DNA from: Raffaelea ambrosiae
Taxonomy: Eukaryota; Ascomycota; Sordariomycetes; Ophiostomatales; Ophiostomataceae
Length of the DNA stretch: 64,000 nt
Assembly: GCA_002778195.1 (NCBI GenBank)
Contig: PCDI01000003.1
Coordinates: 1,464,295 to 1,528,294 of the forward strand
Direction of reading: 5' to 3'
Below the pieces are notes generated by a model. The model had not been told where the DNA came from. It made no database searches and saw nothing but the letters and a program-made list of their open reading frames with translations. Both the position numbers and the translations under genes were made by a program. How positions within the stretch are numbered: the first letter of the stretch is position 1; each line of letters opens with the position of its first letter. Positions 42,701 to 52,472 of the stretch are shown piece after piece.

Positions 42701-44561
42701 ACCACCAAGCCACGCTTTCTGCCTGACTCCTAACGTCAGCCCATCAGCCCTGGCCTGTGGCTGAGGCCATGATGCCCAGACATCTGCTGACGACGTGCAT
42801 CTCACACGAGAATCAGCAGAATCAGCAGAATGGACAGAACAGGCAGGATGTGCACATTGTCGGGAGCCGGCATGAAAGTGACAAAAGCATGACAAAGTCC
42901 GGGAAATTCTTGACAACCTGCCGAGAACTGCCCAGAATCACTGAAATCACCAAGATGTGAATCCTTGGACCACCCTTTCCATCCACGTTCTTTTTCCACT
43001 TGTTGTCGTGGGATGCGCACCTAGGGGACAGTGGGAAGACGACGAATTTCCACGCCCATATCTGCTGAAGCTAACGGCAGATATGGTATTCCTTCACAGT
43101 CGCATTACTCCGTATCTTGCAAAACCAGCGGAAACAACGAAAACCAGGTTGCGACCGGATACTGCGGCAGACAAATTATCTCCCATCTGCGAACAATTTA
43201 GTTTCGCGCGAGGTCCAACGCAACGTAGCCAGCAACGTGGCACTCTCTTCCGACTTCTTATCTGGGCTTGAGCTATTCATTCAGTAACACGCAATTGCAT
43301 GTGACCACGAGAGAGTGCGGCATGAATTTGGACCTGCTTTCCCTTTTTTTCTCCCTCCAAGTAGACAAGTAGAGCATCAACCCAAGACAGACGTGTTTCA
43401 CACCACGCTGAAAGCACGGCAGCGGCCGGGTCCCATGCCATCCCATGCGCTGTCAGGTGCTCCATAAACGACCACAACGGCGCTTTGTTGAGCATCGTAA
43501 AATATGACATCATCACGGGACACCGCTGCATCGCATTTCGCGATATTTTCCCGTGAGGTCTAGGATCAGGATATCACTTCATGGGCTGTTTCTACGGGTG
43601 TTGAATGTTTGTTTTTTCTCGGAATTCAAACCGGTCGCGTTGTCAAAAAGATTGAAGTGTAGACTGAATCGGTATTTTGTAGTCAGCATCAACGGCAAGC
43701 ACCGCAGCCAACATCCCTCCACACTTTCTCCTCAAACCACGACGTTACTCACCACCTGATGTTTCTTTTTCCAGAGCAGATTTTGCAATGACAGGAAATC
43801 CCGGGATCGAGTTGACGGAACGACGCCAGTTGACAGGAAAATCCAAACCCCAATCAATCATCGCTACGCGTAGACAATGTTACGGAAATCCGTCCACTTT
43901 CCAGCCTTGTCGGCCATCACCACGCGTGTGTCTTCAACCTTCGCGACCAAAACTACACTGTATCCAATCCACTTTTCGCCCTCCATTGCGAATTTCATCG
44001 TCATTTTCTGTCCCGCCGACGTGCAATCAACTAGTTTCTATCTCAATAATCTGTCACAAAGTACTCTAATAATCTCACAAATAACAGTCAACGAACAGCA
44101 GTACTCTCCATGTGCTGCTTTAGAAGAGAGTGTGTCTTCATGCTAACCACATGGCTGGAGTATTGCTGGGAAAAAGAAATTGGAAACAATTCGCAAGTTC
44201 CACAAATTTGAAGACCCGAGTTGGCAAACACCTCCGCCTCAACCAATGTGCTCTTCCACAGCAATCTCTATATGTTCGCGAGATTTTCGCGCGAACCTTG
44301 AGGAAAGACATGGTCGAGAATCTCATCGAAGACAGACATGGAAGCATGTCTCGAGCACAAGGATTCGAAACCACAATAGCGGCTATAAAAGTTAAATGGG
44401 CTTCAAGGGGTAACGGTGCGATGAAGATATGTACATTTGCATACCTCGTCAATTCTAATATTCTATAGTTTTATTCTAGTTCTATTCTACTTTCTTTTTC
44501 TTATTCTAATGGATCAAGCAAACCGAAAAAAAAAAAAAAAAACACCTGCACTCCACCCGAC
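39750..44561. other. Long gene-free stretch (about 4.8 kb)
   Basis: No protein-like frame is recognised on either strand. It contains a TATATAAAAA at 40971 followed by purine-rich text (a possible promoter of a non-coding transcript), a short GAACCTGCACAC repeat (42126-42160) with palindromic GTACG motifs after it, and A runs near 42361-42412 and 44526-44541. It could also hold diverged or very small genes that I cannot see. Confidence 0.4.
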
Positions 44562-46115
44562 TCAACAAGCCAGAAGACGCTTCCGCAACTCTCGGTCGTA
44601 CGCGTACAAGTACAGACCGCGCACGCCGCGTGTCAGCAGCACATTGATCGAGTTGAGCACGATGCGCTCCTTGTCGCCCAAGGCCGTCTCGTCGTTCTTG
44701 CGTCCCATAAAGGCTGCGTGGTCTTCGTACTTGTCCGTGTGAATGACGACCGCGTCCGTCTCGGCATCGTAGCCCACACTCGGACCCAGGATCACACCCG
44801 CGTACGTCAGGTCAAACCCCTGGATCGTGTACACGCTGCCACAGTACTTGTAGCTGTCTGGCTGCTCCGACCACGGCTCTGGGATCTGCGGCATGTACTT
44901 GTCCCACGGGATGCGGAAGCCGTTGCCGCAGTCCACGTACCACACCTTTTGGGCGGCGCCGCCTTGGCCCGGCTTCGGCAGTCGATAGGGGAAATCGTAT
45001 GTCGACAGCAGCCGGCAGCCGCCGCCTTGCTCGTCGTTCCGCCGCATCAGCTCGCGGTACAGCTCCCCGGCATCGTCGTAGATGCGGAAATCAAAGGCAT
45101 CCGCGTCGCCGGCAGCCCGGCGGTCTGCATCGGTGCGTGGCCGCGGCAAAATCTGGCGCTCGACCGACAGCGCCTGAATCCAGCGGTGCACGTCGGGCGC
45201 GGCGGACACGCGGAACTGCTCGCCAAGCTCATGCCGCTCCACACACAGAGTGGCCGCGCCGGACCCGCCCCCTCCGCTGAATGTCGCCGCCTGGGCCGCG
45301 AAGAAGGACTCCAGCTTGGCGTCGTTCCAGTAGGCGTCGAAGCGCAGCGACTGCTTGCCGTCAAAGACGACGACGAGGACCTTGCCGAGCTTGAGCATCT
45401 CCTCGAGCTGGTTGTCGCCAAAGAAGCGCTTGTACGCGTTCTTCTTGGACAGCAGGAGATGGGCCTCGTCGACCAGGATCACGTCAGCCGGGGCCGTGGC
45501 CCGCTTGCGCGGGTGCTCCTTTTGCAGGCGGTTGATCAGCGACGTCGGGCGCTCCAGATCCGTCTTGCGGATGTAGGGGAACTGGGCCGATATGCGGTGA
45601 TACAGCTTCAGCATCTCAGGGTGGTTGACCACGAGGTAGTTTTCCGTGCCGGCGAGGACGTCGTCTTGCTCGTCCGGGCCACGGCCTGTCCCTTGCGTGC
45701 TGTCATCGTCCCCCGTCCGGGCACGCTTCTGCAGCTCATTGAAGAGCGCATTGAGGACGACACTCTTGCCCGTGCCGGCGTCTCCCTGGATCAGAAAGAC
45801 CGAGGGTCTCTGCGTCTGGGCAAAAGAGCGCAGACTATCGCGGCAGAACTGCAGGACCCTGTCTCGCAACTTGCTCTGCTCGTCCGAGAGCGGCACATGC
45901 GAGAGTTTGGCAATGGCGTCCTGGTTTCTCTCATTGCGCATGGAAATATCCTTCTCGTCTTCTTCTGCTTGTTGCGTCTCCGCGTCTTCTTGTTGTCGTC
46001 GACGTTCGTCGTTCCCCTGTTCCTTTTGCAGACGCACGGCCAAGTTCTTGTTGCGATTGCTGCGACGTGTTGCCGCTTGGACTTGCTTGGCCACGCGGCC
46101 GGCTTTGGGAGGCAT
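44562..46115 (-). CDS. DUF2075 / Schlafen-group SF1 helicase-like ATPase
   Basis: Single exon, 517 aa. After a basic, NLS-like N-terminus (AGRVAKQVQAATRRSNRNKN) and a Glu-rich linker comes an SF1 helicase-type ATPase. Walker A is GDAGTGKSVVL (near residue 110), Walker B DVILVDEAHLLLS, motif III VVVFDGKQSL, motif IV-like ELGEQFRVS, motif V-like SVYTIQGFDLTYAGVILGP and motif VI-like NVLLTRGVRGLYLYAYD. This order is that of DUF2075, the ATPase also found in Schlafen-group proteins and in many bacterial proteins with an added nuclease. No nuclease domain is seen here. Nucleic-acid-dependent ATPase or helicase activity in the nucleus is inferred. It is intronless with no related neighbours; bacterial ancestry is possible but unproven. 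Confidence 0.85.
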   Translation of the reverse strand: MPPKAGRVAKQVQAATRRSNRNKNLAVRLQKEQGNDERRRQQEDAETQQAEEDEKDISMRNERNQDAIAKLSHVPLSDEQSKLRDRVLQFCRDSLRSFAQTQRPSVFLIQGDAGTGKSVVLNALFNELQKRARTGDDDSTQGTGRGPDEQDDVLAGTENYLVVNHPEMLKLYHRISAQFPYIRKTDLERPTSLINRLQKEHPRKRATAPADVILVDEAHLLLSKKNAYKRFFGDNQLEEMLKLGKVLVVVFDGKQSLRFDAYWNDAKLESFFAAQAATFSGGGGSGAATLCVERHELGEQFRVSAAPDVHRWIQALSVERQILPRPRTDADRRAAGDADAFDFRIYDDAGELYRELMRRNDEQGGGCRLLSTYDFPYRLPKPGQGGAAQKVWYVDCGNGFRIPWDKYMPQIPEPWSEQPDSYKYCGSVYTIQGFDLTYAGVILGPSVGYDAETDAVVIHTDKYEDHAAFMGRKNDETALGDKERIVLNSINVLLTRGVRGLYLYAYDRELRKRLLAC

Positions 46116-46978
46116 GCTGGTGGCCGGGTCCTGTTGTTGGATGCTGGTTACACCGCAGCTTGAGGTGAGAACAGCTTGGCGGATTCCCGGCTTGTCGGCT
46201 TCCCGGCTCGGTAGTCAACAGCCTTAAGCCCGCTCGGATCACATGACAGTGAAACAGCCGGTCCCCGGTTGATAAGTGTAAGAAGTTTTCACCACGAGTT
46301 GCTCAAGACCTGGTCTCAGCGTTCCAGTGGGGACATACGCTGACAGATAACCTACGGTAGATAGTGTGCCTTGTTTTTTTGAGTCTTGAAGATTACAGAG
46401 GTACAAAATTAAAAGGCAGGGAAAGTGTCAATATTGTAGCACAATACCAGCGGACGCAACACTTGATAGTATTGCATTAAAGGAGACCAATGTACGACGT
46501 AAGAACCTTAGTGTAACCATAATTTCTCCATTTCGCTGACCATGTTCGTCTGGTTAGACTTGAGCAGTAGTTTGGGCAGGCTGCCTCACTCCAGAGGCCC
46601 CATCGCGTTTGCAGTCTCTGGTGACAGCATTGCTCGTGCGCTCCTTCATGGTCATACAATTCACGAGTGATAACATCCCGTGAATTCTGCCTGAACAGAG
46701 AATAACCAAATGTTCAATGAGGTGTTTTGTTTTGTTTAATTTTCACTTCTGGAAATTTGGAGAACCTTGGCAGCTAAGCTGAGGTCACGTGTGATTAGTG
46801 AAACCAATTTCGAACCATGGTCCCACTTTAAGCCCCCCGAGTGACGTAAACCCTGGCCCGGCTCAGCTCAGAATTTCTGAACATAAACAGCAGCGCATTT
46901 CCTCTCGCAGGATCCAATCCTCATCGCAGCCCAACCACTTTCAAGTTCAAAGAAACAAAACCTCTCGTTTTATCCACC
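46116..46978. other. Divergent intergenic, DUF2075 gene to small Cys-rich gene
   Basis: No gene recognised. It should carry both promoters. A perfect CACGTGTGATTAG-type motif lies near 46787. Confidence 0.4.
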
Positions 46979-47315
46979 ATGTCACCGACAGAGATGAAGG
47001 AAATGAACAACCAGGCCGTCGAGACCCCCAAGGAGGCTCTCCCGGCTGTCTTTGGCAGCCAGCCCGCGCGTTTACAGCCAATGAGTACAAGTCACCCGAC
47101 CGACCTTTTGCTTCTCTTTGCCCCCCCCTTCCCCCCCTAGATCAATCGACGAAACTGGCGCTAACAATGCCCGTCTTTTCTTAGACCCCGAGGGCCCTCA
47201 CCCCGAGTCGCAGGAAGAGGTCCGCATGCGCGGTGGCGAGCGCAGCGCGGCCTGCCCCGGCCGCTTCTGCTTCATCATTCCCTGCCCGATCCCCTGCGAC
47301 TTCTGCATCTTTTGA
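46979..47315 (+). CDS. Small Cys-rich protein, 78 aa, two exons
   Basis: Exons 46979-47084 and 47185-47315 join in phase 1 across a 100-base intron with a GTACAA donor, CTAAC branch site (47161) and CTTAG acceptor. The product is MSPTEMKEMNNQAVETPKEA-, a short linker, then PHPESQEEVRMRGG and a C-terminal block CPGRFCFIIPCPIPCDFC with five Cys. The RMRGG-then-Cys-block layout is one I recall from short uncharacterised proteins in many ascomycetes. No signal peptide; the Cys/Phe/Ile/Pro block could be a membrane-attached, palmitoylated or metal-binding tail (inference). The ATG has a good context (CACCATGTC). The gene is too short for most length cut-offs. Confidence 0.72.
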
Positions 47316-47631
47316 ACGACATCCCTCGCAACGGGTCCGATACAAGTAAAAAACAGACGACCACTGTATCCGGGCCCGGTTGGATAGAGATACACCAATG
47401 CGCGATTTCCTCAATTTGGCTACAATCTGGCGCCCATGGTGGCGTTGACAAGATGTCCGCCATCAAGCGGCCACATCAAATTTTTTTTTTTCGCTCCGAG
47501 TCTATATGCGCTATTAACCACATATATTTTACCTTTATACCATTCCTTTTGGATATAACCATATACCATTTCCTTCCATTCGAATATACAATCATTTCTG
47601 GCCAAGCAAGACATGCCATGCGTGTCGTTTC
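47316..47631. other. Intergenic between convergent genes
   Basis: 316 bases with no gene seen. AT-rich, serving the 3' ends of the small Cys-rich gene and the MFS transporter. Confidence 0.5.
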
Positions 47632-49640
47632 TCAGTAGTGGAACCTCCACCGAGGATCCTCGTCGCCAGCCCAGTCCTCCAGGTCGCCAATCTCTTGAAC
47701 CTCTGGGCAAATTGCCTCACGCTTCTTATTCTCTTTCTTCACGACCCAGTAAATAATGCCGGCCACGACAGCATTGCCAACGAGGTATGCGAGCGCCATG
47801 CTGTGGCCAACGACGTAGCGCGGCCCGTCGTTGGCTCTGTACAGCTGCGTACCCATCACAGCACCCAGGTTGCCAATGCTAATTTGCATGGCGTTGGCAA
47901 CGGCGCGCTTTGTCTGTCCCGACACATTGATGGCAGGCCACGAAAGGGCAATAGCATCTGCAGCGTAGATCCCCCCGGCAGCAAAGAATGTGCCAACATA
48001 GGACACACCTGGCCGACCAACAGGATCCGTGTTCGCCAGCAGGATGATGTAACCAATGGCACCAAAGAGCGAGGAGCCAGCCATGAATAGGGCTCTCTGG
48101 TTCAGCCTCTCAGACAGGACGGCGACAGCAATGGTGGTGAAGAAGGCAAACGCATAAGGCGGAATGGTCAAAAGCTGGGCATCGGCAGCTTTGTAGCCGA
48201 GAGCACTGATGATGGTGGGCTGAAGAGAGAGAGTAAAAAAAGAAAGAAAAGAAAAGAACAGTCAGAATATGAACATGGTTTTTTTTTTCAAACATTTTCT
48301 GATAACTCACAATGAACAAAGAGTACGTATATAGGGGCAGACTCATGGTATGGAAGGCAATCCCATACAGCCAGCACTTGGGGTCTTTGAAGGCCTTCAG
48401 CACATTCTCCCACGTGAAAGCTTCATTGTGTGTGGCATCGCTGTCGGAAGCAAGACGGCGCTGGATGAATGCCCGCTCAGGCTTGGTGAGAAAACCGGCC
48501 GTGGTTGGGTAGTTGTAGATAAAAAAATACGCCGCAGCAGCCACCACGATAGTGAAAAGCCCTTCCTGCAGAGTCTGTTAGCATGGACACGACGCTGCAG
48601 AAGAGGACACGTGATTTACAAGAATAAAGATCCAATGCCAGCCGTTCTCCCACACGATGCCGCGCATATACCCAATCCCCTGGCCGTGTTAGTGAGACGA
48701 TATGCTGCTGTTGAACGGAAGCCAACGTACGTATGCCAGAATGCCACCGAATGAACCGGCAAGCGCAGCTGCACTGAAGAAAAGGGAGATCCGGAATTGT
48801 CGTTCGCGTCGTTTATACCACACTGGCAATTAGTCACCCGGGTTGGACAGCAAATACAAACTGAGAGATGGTTTCCAACGCGAAGAACACTTACGAGAAA
48901 AGTAATACACGACGCCGGGGAACAGGCCACTTTCGGTGACTAGACGGCGATGTAAGCGTTTGGTCTACCCCAGATTGTCGCGATACCAAGAAAACAAGCT
49001 TTGGTATCGACTTACCGCCAAGAAAGAAGCGCGCCACAAAAAATCCCGCCAGATTGTGGACCACGCCTAGCAAGGTAGCCACAACACCCCAGACCAAGGT
49101 CAGCGTGGGCAGCCATAATCTCGGCGTGGTGCGCTTGAGGATGATGTTGCAAGGAATCTTGCAGGAAAGTCAGCGGATGGGGAGGGGTGTATATACAAGG
49201 GACCTCGGTCCTTACCTCGAACAGCACATAACCGATAAAGTACAGAGTCAAACCAGTCAGGTACTGGTTTCCAGCTGTGCACGAGTTAGTCCGAGAAGCC
49301 GCATTGCCAAGTTGCATGGACATATGGAAGAGAGACGCACTCATATTCAGGTCGGTCGCGAGGCCCTCCAGCTTAGCGTTGCCAACTACATCCGCAACCG
49401 TTAGACAAGACCCCTGGCGTTCAGCGACAGTCGTGGTTGTTTCTCACCGTTGCTGCGATCGAGGAACGACAGGAGATACAGAGCACCCACGGCCGGCAAC
49501 AAGTGCGAGTCGAGCTTGAACAGCAGGGACCTCTCGTTGACAGTGGCGTCATCGTCGCTCTCTCTGGCGGAATCTTCTGCCTCTGCCGGAGGGTCAGGCC
49601 TCTTCTCAAAGTCACTGGGAGTCTCTTTGTCGCTTGCCAT
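47632..49640 (-). CDS. MFS permease, Dal5 family, nine exons
   Basis: Exons 49640-49448, 49385-49341, 49274-49216, 49157-49016, 48939-48895, 48822-48731, 48679-48620, 48565-48311 and 48219-47632 all join in phase to 492 aa. Every junction has GT...AG, and protein text runs across as in the family: LDRSN/VGNAKLEGL, NM/TGNQYLTGLTLYFIGY, FE/IPCNIILKRTTPRLWLP, FFLG/VTESGLFPGVVYYFS, LWYKRRERQFRISLFFSAAAL, AGSFGGILAY/GIGYMRG and WHWIFIL/EGLFTIVV. Twelve membrane segments are expected. Dal5 relatives import allantoate, nicotinate, pantothenate, cysteine or sulfonates with protons. The TauD-type dioxygenase upstream on the same strand suggests a sulfonate or similar acid as substrate (inference). Confidence 0.92.
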
Positions 49641-50443
49641 GGTGAGCTGGGAGTTGCAATGATACGGGCTTTTTTTTTCTTTTTTTTTTTTCCGAGACTT
49701 GGTACGAGTAGAGGATGTTGGCTGTTCCGGGCCCCGTCCACGGCAGGATCACAACAAAGGAAACTTTCTTCTACGACTGCATGGGGGGGGGGGACATGGC
49801 CAATCTTCTTATCTTGCTGATCTTCCCCCCTTCCCATGCTGACCGCGGACGAAATTTTATGCGGAATCTCGCGTGCCTTTCGAGACGAGATATGTGCGAC
49901 CCCACAGGACGCTAAGCCTTTCGCCATCGTGTTGGACGATCACGTCACCACGAACCGACCGCACACAATAGCCAGCGTTTTTTTCGACTTGAAAATCATA
50001 AACCGTTCACTGGCACCAGCCAGTGCAACGGCCAACCAGGGAACATGACCCTGGAGCATTTGGAATAGGCCATTCTTTTGTGGACTGGCTGACCATATTG
50101 GGCAGGTCGTAGTGGACAGAGAGCACACACCGAGGCTTCGTCCCGAGTCCTAGGTGCGACCGTATACGACACAGCATTGCTATGCCCCCCCTCTTTTTTC
50201 TTTTTTTTTTCTTTTTTTCTTCACACAATACTCCCGAATACATGCTTTACCTTTTGTCAGTTTCGTGACAGACATGTCTGGAGAGAGGGAGAGGCTAGCC
50301 GTTCGCACTCTGCCATCGGATGTACTGTTTCCAGGAACGAACAGGCTTTGCTGGGTCAAGTATTTTTGATGGTTCCTTTGCCTTTTGTTTTTTTTTTTGG
50401 ACATTTCGGACACCCTCTTTTTGGGGGTTGTACATTTCTACTC
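49641..50443. other. Intergenic, MFS promoter and TauD 3' side
   Basis: No gene recognised. T- and A-rich runs lie near 49670-49692, 50195-50220 and 50390-50400; G run at 49782-49791. Confidence 0.5.
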
Positions 50444-51994
50444 TCACACATATACGTCCTTGGCCCACGTCTTGCCCTCAATGTCCACCTCCTCCCAGCG
50501 TGCGGCCTCCGGCGCATACGGGCTGCCGTTCGCCGCCTGCCACATGAGCCGCTTGTTCTCGCCAAGTTCGCCTGTAATCGAATGCCACACGGCGCGGTTG
50601 TGCCAAATGACGAGATCGTCCGGCTCATAGCGGTGCACATAGACGTATGGCGCGCTCATGGCGCGCTTCATCAGCGCGTGGACTTTCTTGCGGGCCTCGC
50701 GGAAGTCGTCCAGGACCGTCTCCTGGCCGGTCTTGGGGTCTGTCGTGATCAGACGGTACACACAGCAGCCGAGGGCGATCAGATGGGGCCTGGACGGCTT
50801 GCCAGGGTTCCGGAAGACGAGCTATTTGTGATGGCCATGTTGGGACAGAAGGTGCCGATTTCGGTTAGCTGACGGCCATGTGGTGTGCGAGAGTGTGCGA
50901 CGGGGGACCAGAACGGCTCTGTGCTCAGTCCAGACAGACATACGAGCCCCGACTTACCGGGTAGCAATGGACCTTGTCCCAGGTCCAGGGTTCGAGGTCG
51001 TCCAAGTTCCGCTCCTTGCCCTCGCTCTCAATGGTGATGCCATCCGAGGTGGCCTTGCAATCGCCAATCCAGGTGTACGCACGTGGTGCATACTGGACCT
51101 TGGTGTTCATGGCCCACTCCTTTTCCTCGGGAGTCAAGAGACTGAATGCCCGCGCCCCCGAGACGTCTGGGAGAGAGAGCGATGTTATGTTAGTGTGAAA
51201 GTTCACAAAGGCTTTTTTTGGGGGGGGTTTTTTTTTTTTTTGTGGTGAAGCCCAGTCATTCACATACACGCGGTACCACCAGGATACACTTGCTTGACGG
51301 TGCCATCCTCGAACACGATCTTCTGGTCCGGCAGGTAGCCCGGCGTTTCCCGGCAGCTGATGATGGTCACTTTTCCGGGGTAACGCTCGTACAACGGAGC
51401 ATCGAGGTGCCAGCGGTAGAACCGCGTCTGGCCCGCAGCAACCTCCTCGTCTGAGAGGGGGTGGGCGTGAAACTCGGCTTGGTTCTGAAAGAGAAGGACT
51501 GTCAGTCAGCAGCCTCTGCTGGGGTTGGATCTCGCGCAAGCAACTCCAGTCCGGGCGCAAAGACCCACCACGTGCCGCAGCTGCAGGTCCTCGCCGCCGT
51601 CGTAGTTGGGGTAGAAGCCGTTGCCGACCGCGACGACGTTGGGGTCGCCCTTCAAGCGCGCGGCATTGTTGCGACTCAGCACATTGGTCTTCTCCCGGAC
51701 GGCGTCCTTGCCGTAGCTGTGCATGTCCAGGGCCTCCTTGTCAAACATCCGGCACAGCGCCGTCATGGTCGACGGATGCTTGAGACCAGATTGGCGAATC
51801 ACCAGCACGCTGTGCTCGTGCAGCGCATCCACCATCTTCTGCTGGTCTTCTTCCGACAGGTGGTCGAGGTCTCCACCGGGTGCGACTCTGATTTCGGCCC
51901 CCAAGAGAGTGTCCAGCCTCTCGGATGCCGGGAGGGGCACCACCTCGATGTACGAGGGCGTAGCAGCAGTAGAGTCTGGTTCGGAATGCGGCAT
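50444..51994 (-). CDS. TauD/TfdA-family 2-oxoglutarate/Fe(II) dioxygenase
   Basis: Exons 51994-51569, 51484-51268, 51166-50958 and 50821-50444 join in phase to 409 aa. These enzymes use 2-oxoglutarate, oxygen and Fe(II) to hydroxylate taurine, other sulfonates or aryloxyacetates, releasing sulfite in the sulfonate case. Metal ligands are seen: TRFYRWHLDAPLYERYPGKV with His168-x-Asp170, and WHNRAVWHSITG with His364. QKIVFEDGTVKQVYPGGTA/YVSGARAFSLLTPEE crosses the second intron as in the family. No signal peptide or PTS1; probably cytosolic. The ATG at 51994 is the first in frame; an upstream AAC repeat is not translated. In yeast JLP1 lies near a Dal5-family gene (YCT1), so the pairing with the neighbouring MFS gene has precedent. 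Confidence 0.9.
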
Positions 51995-52030
51995 CTTCAA
52001 TGGAGTGGAACTGGCACGCGGCTTGGAAGA

Positions 52031-52072
<42 letters not shown>

Positions 52073-52472
52073 GCTGTGTGGCAAAGATGAACGTGGCGGG
52101 CACTGGTATTCGACTTTATGGCGGCGACTCCCGATGGCCGATTCGGACGAGAGTGCTTATCTCGGCCGGATTTGTACGACGAATGCATTGGTCGATAACC
52201 CACGAAGATACAGATAAAAAGGGATAAAGGATGGGCACACAAAAAAAAGAAACCAAACCGGCCGAACCACGCGAACAAAACTTGGACTTTGTGCCAGCAC
52301 TGCTGTTCATTCACAGTTCCTGTTTTTTTCAGGAATCGTTAATACATGGATACAACACACGGACTCGTGAAGATGATTTGATAATCGTAGTAGGATTAAG
52401 TTCTGAATAGTTTGCATTGATTTCTTTAATTATAGTGGTACAATGGAACAGTTGTTCGGGACCAACACGCTC
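51995..52472. other. Intergenic, TauD leader and chitinase 3' side
   Basis: No gene. It contains a (TTG)14 array at 52032-52073 in the leader of the TauD gene, expected to read (CAA)n in the transcript. Confidence 0.6.
52032..52073 (+). repeat. (TTG)14 trinucleotide repeat
   Basis: Fourteen perfect units, 38 bases upstream of the TauD-type start codon, in its probable 5' UTR. Confidence 0.97.

Noticed and set aside
44718..46163. A 481-codon plus-strand frame opposite the DUF2075 gene
   Set aside because: Antisense shadow; the minus strand shows all helicase motifs in order.
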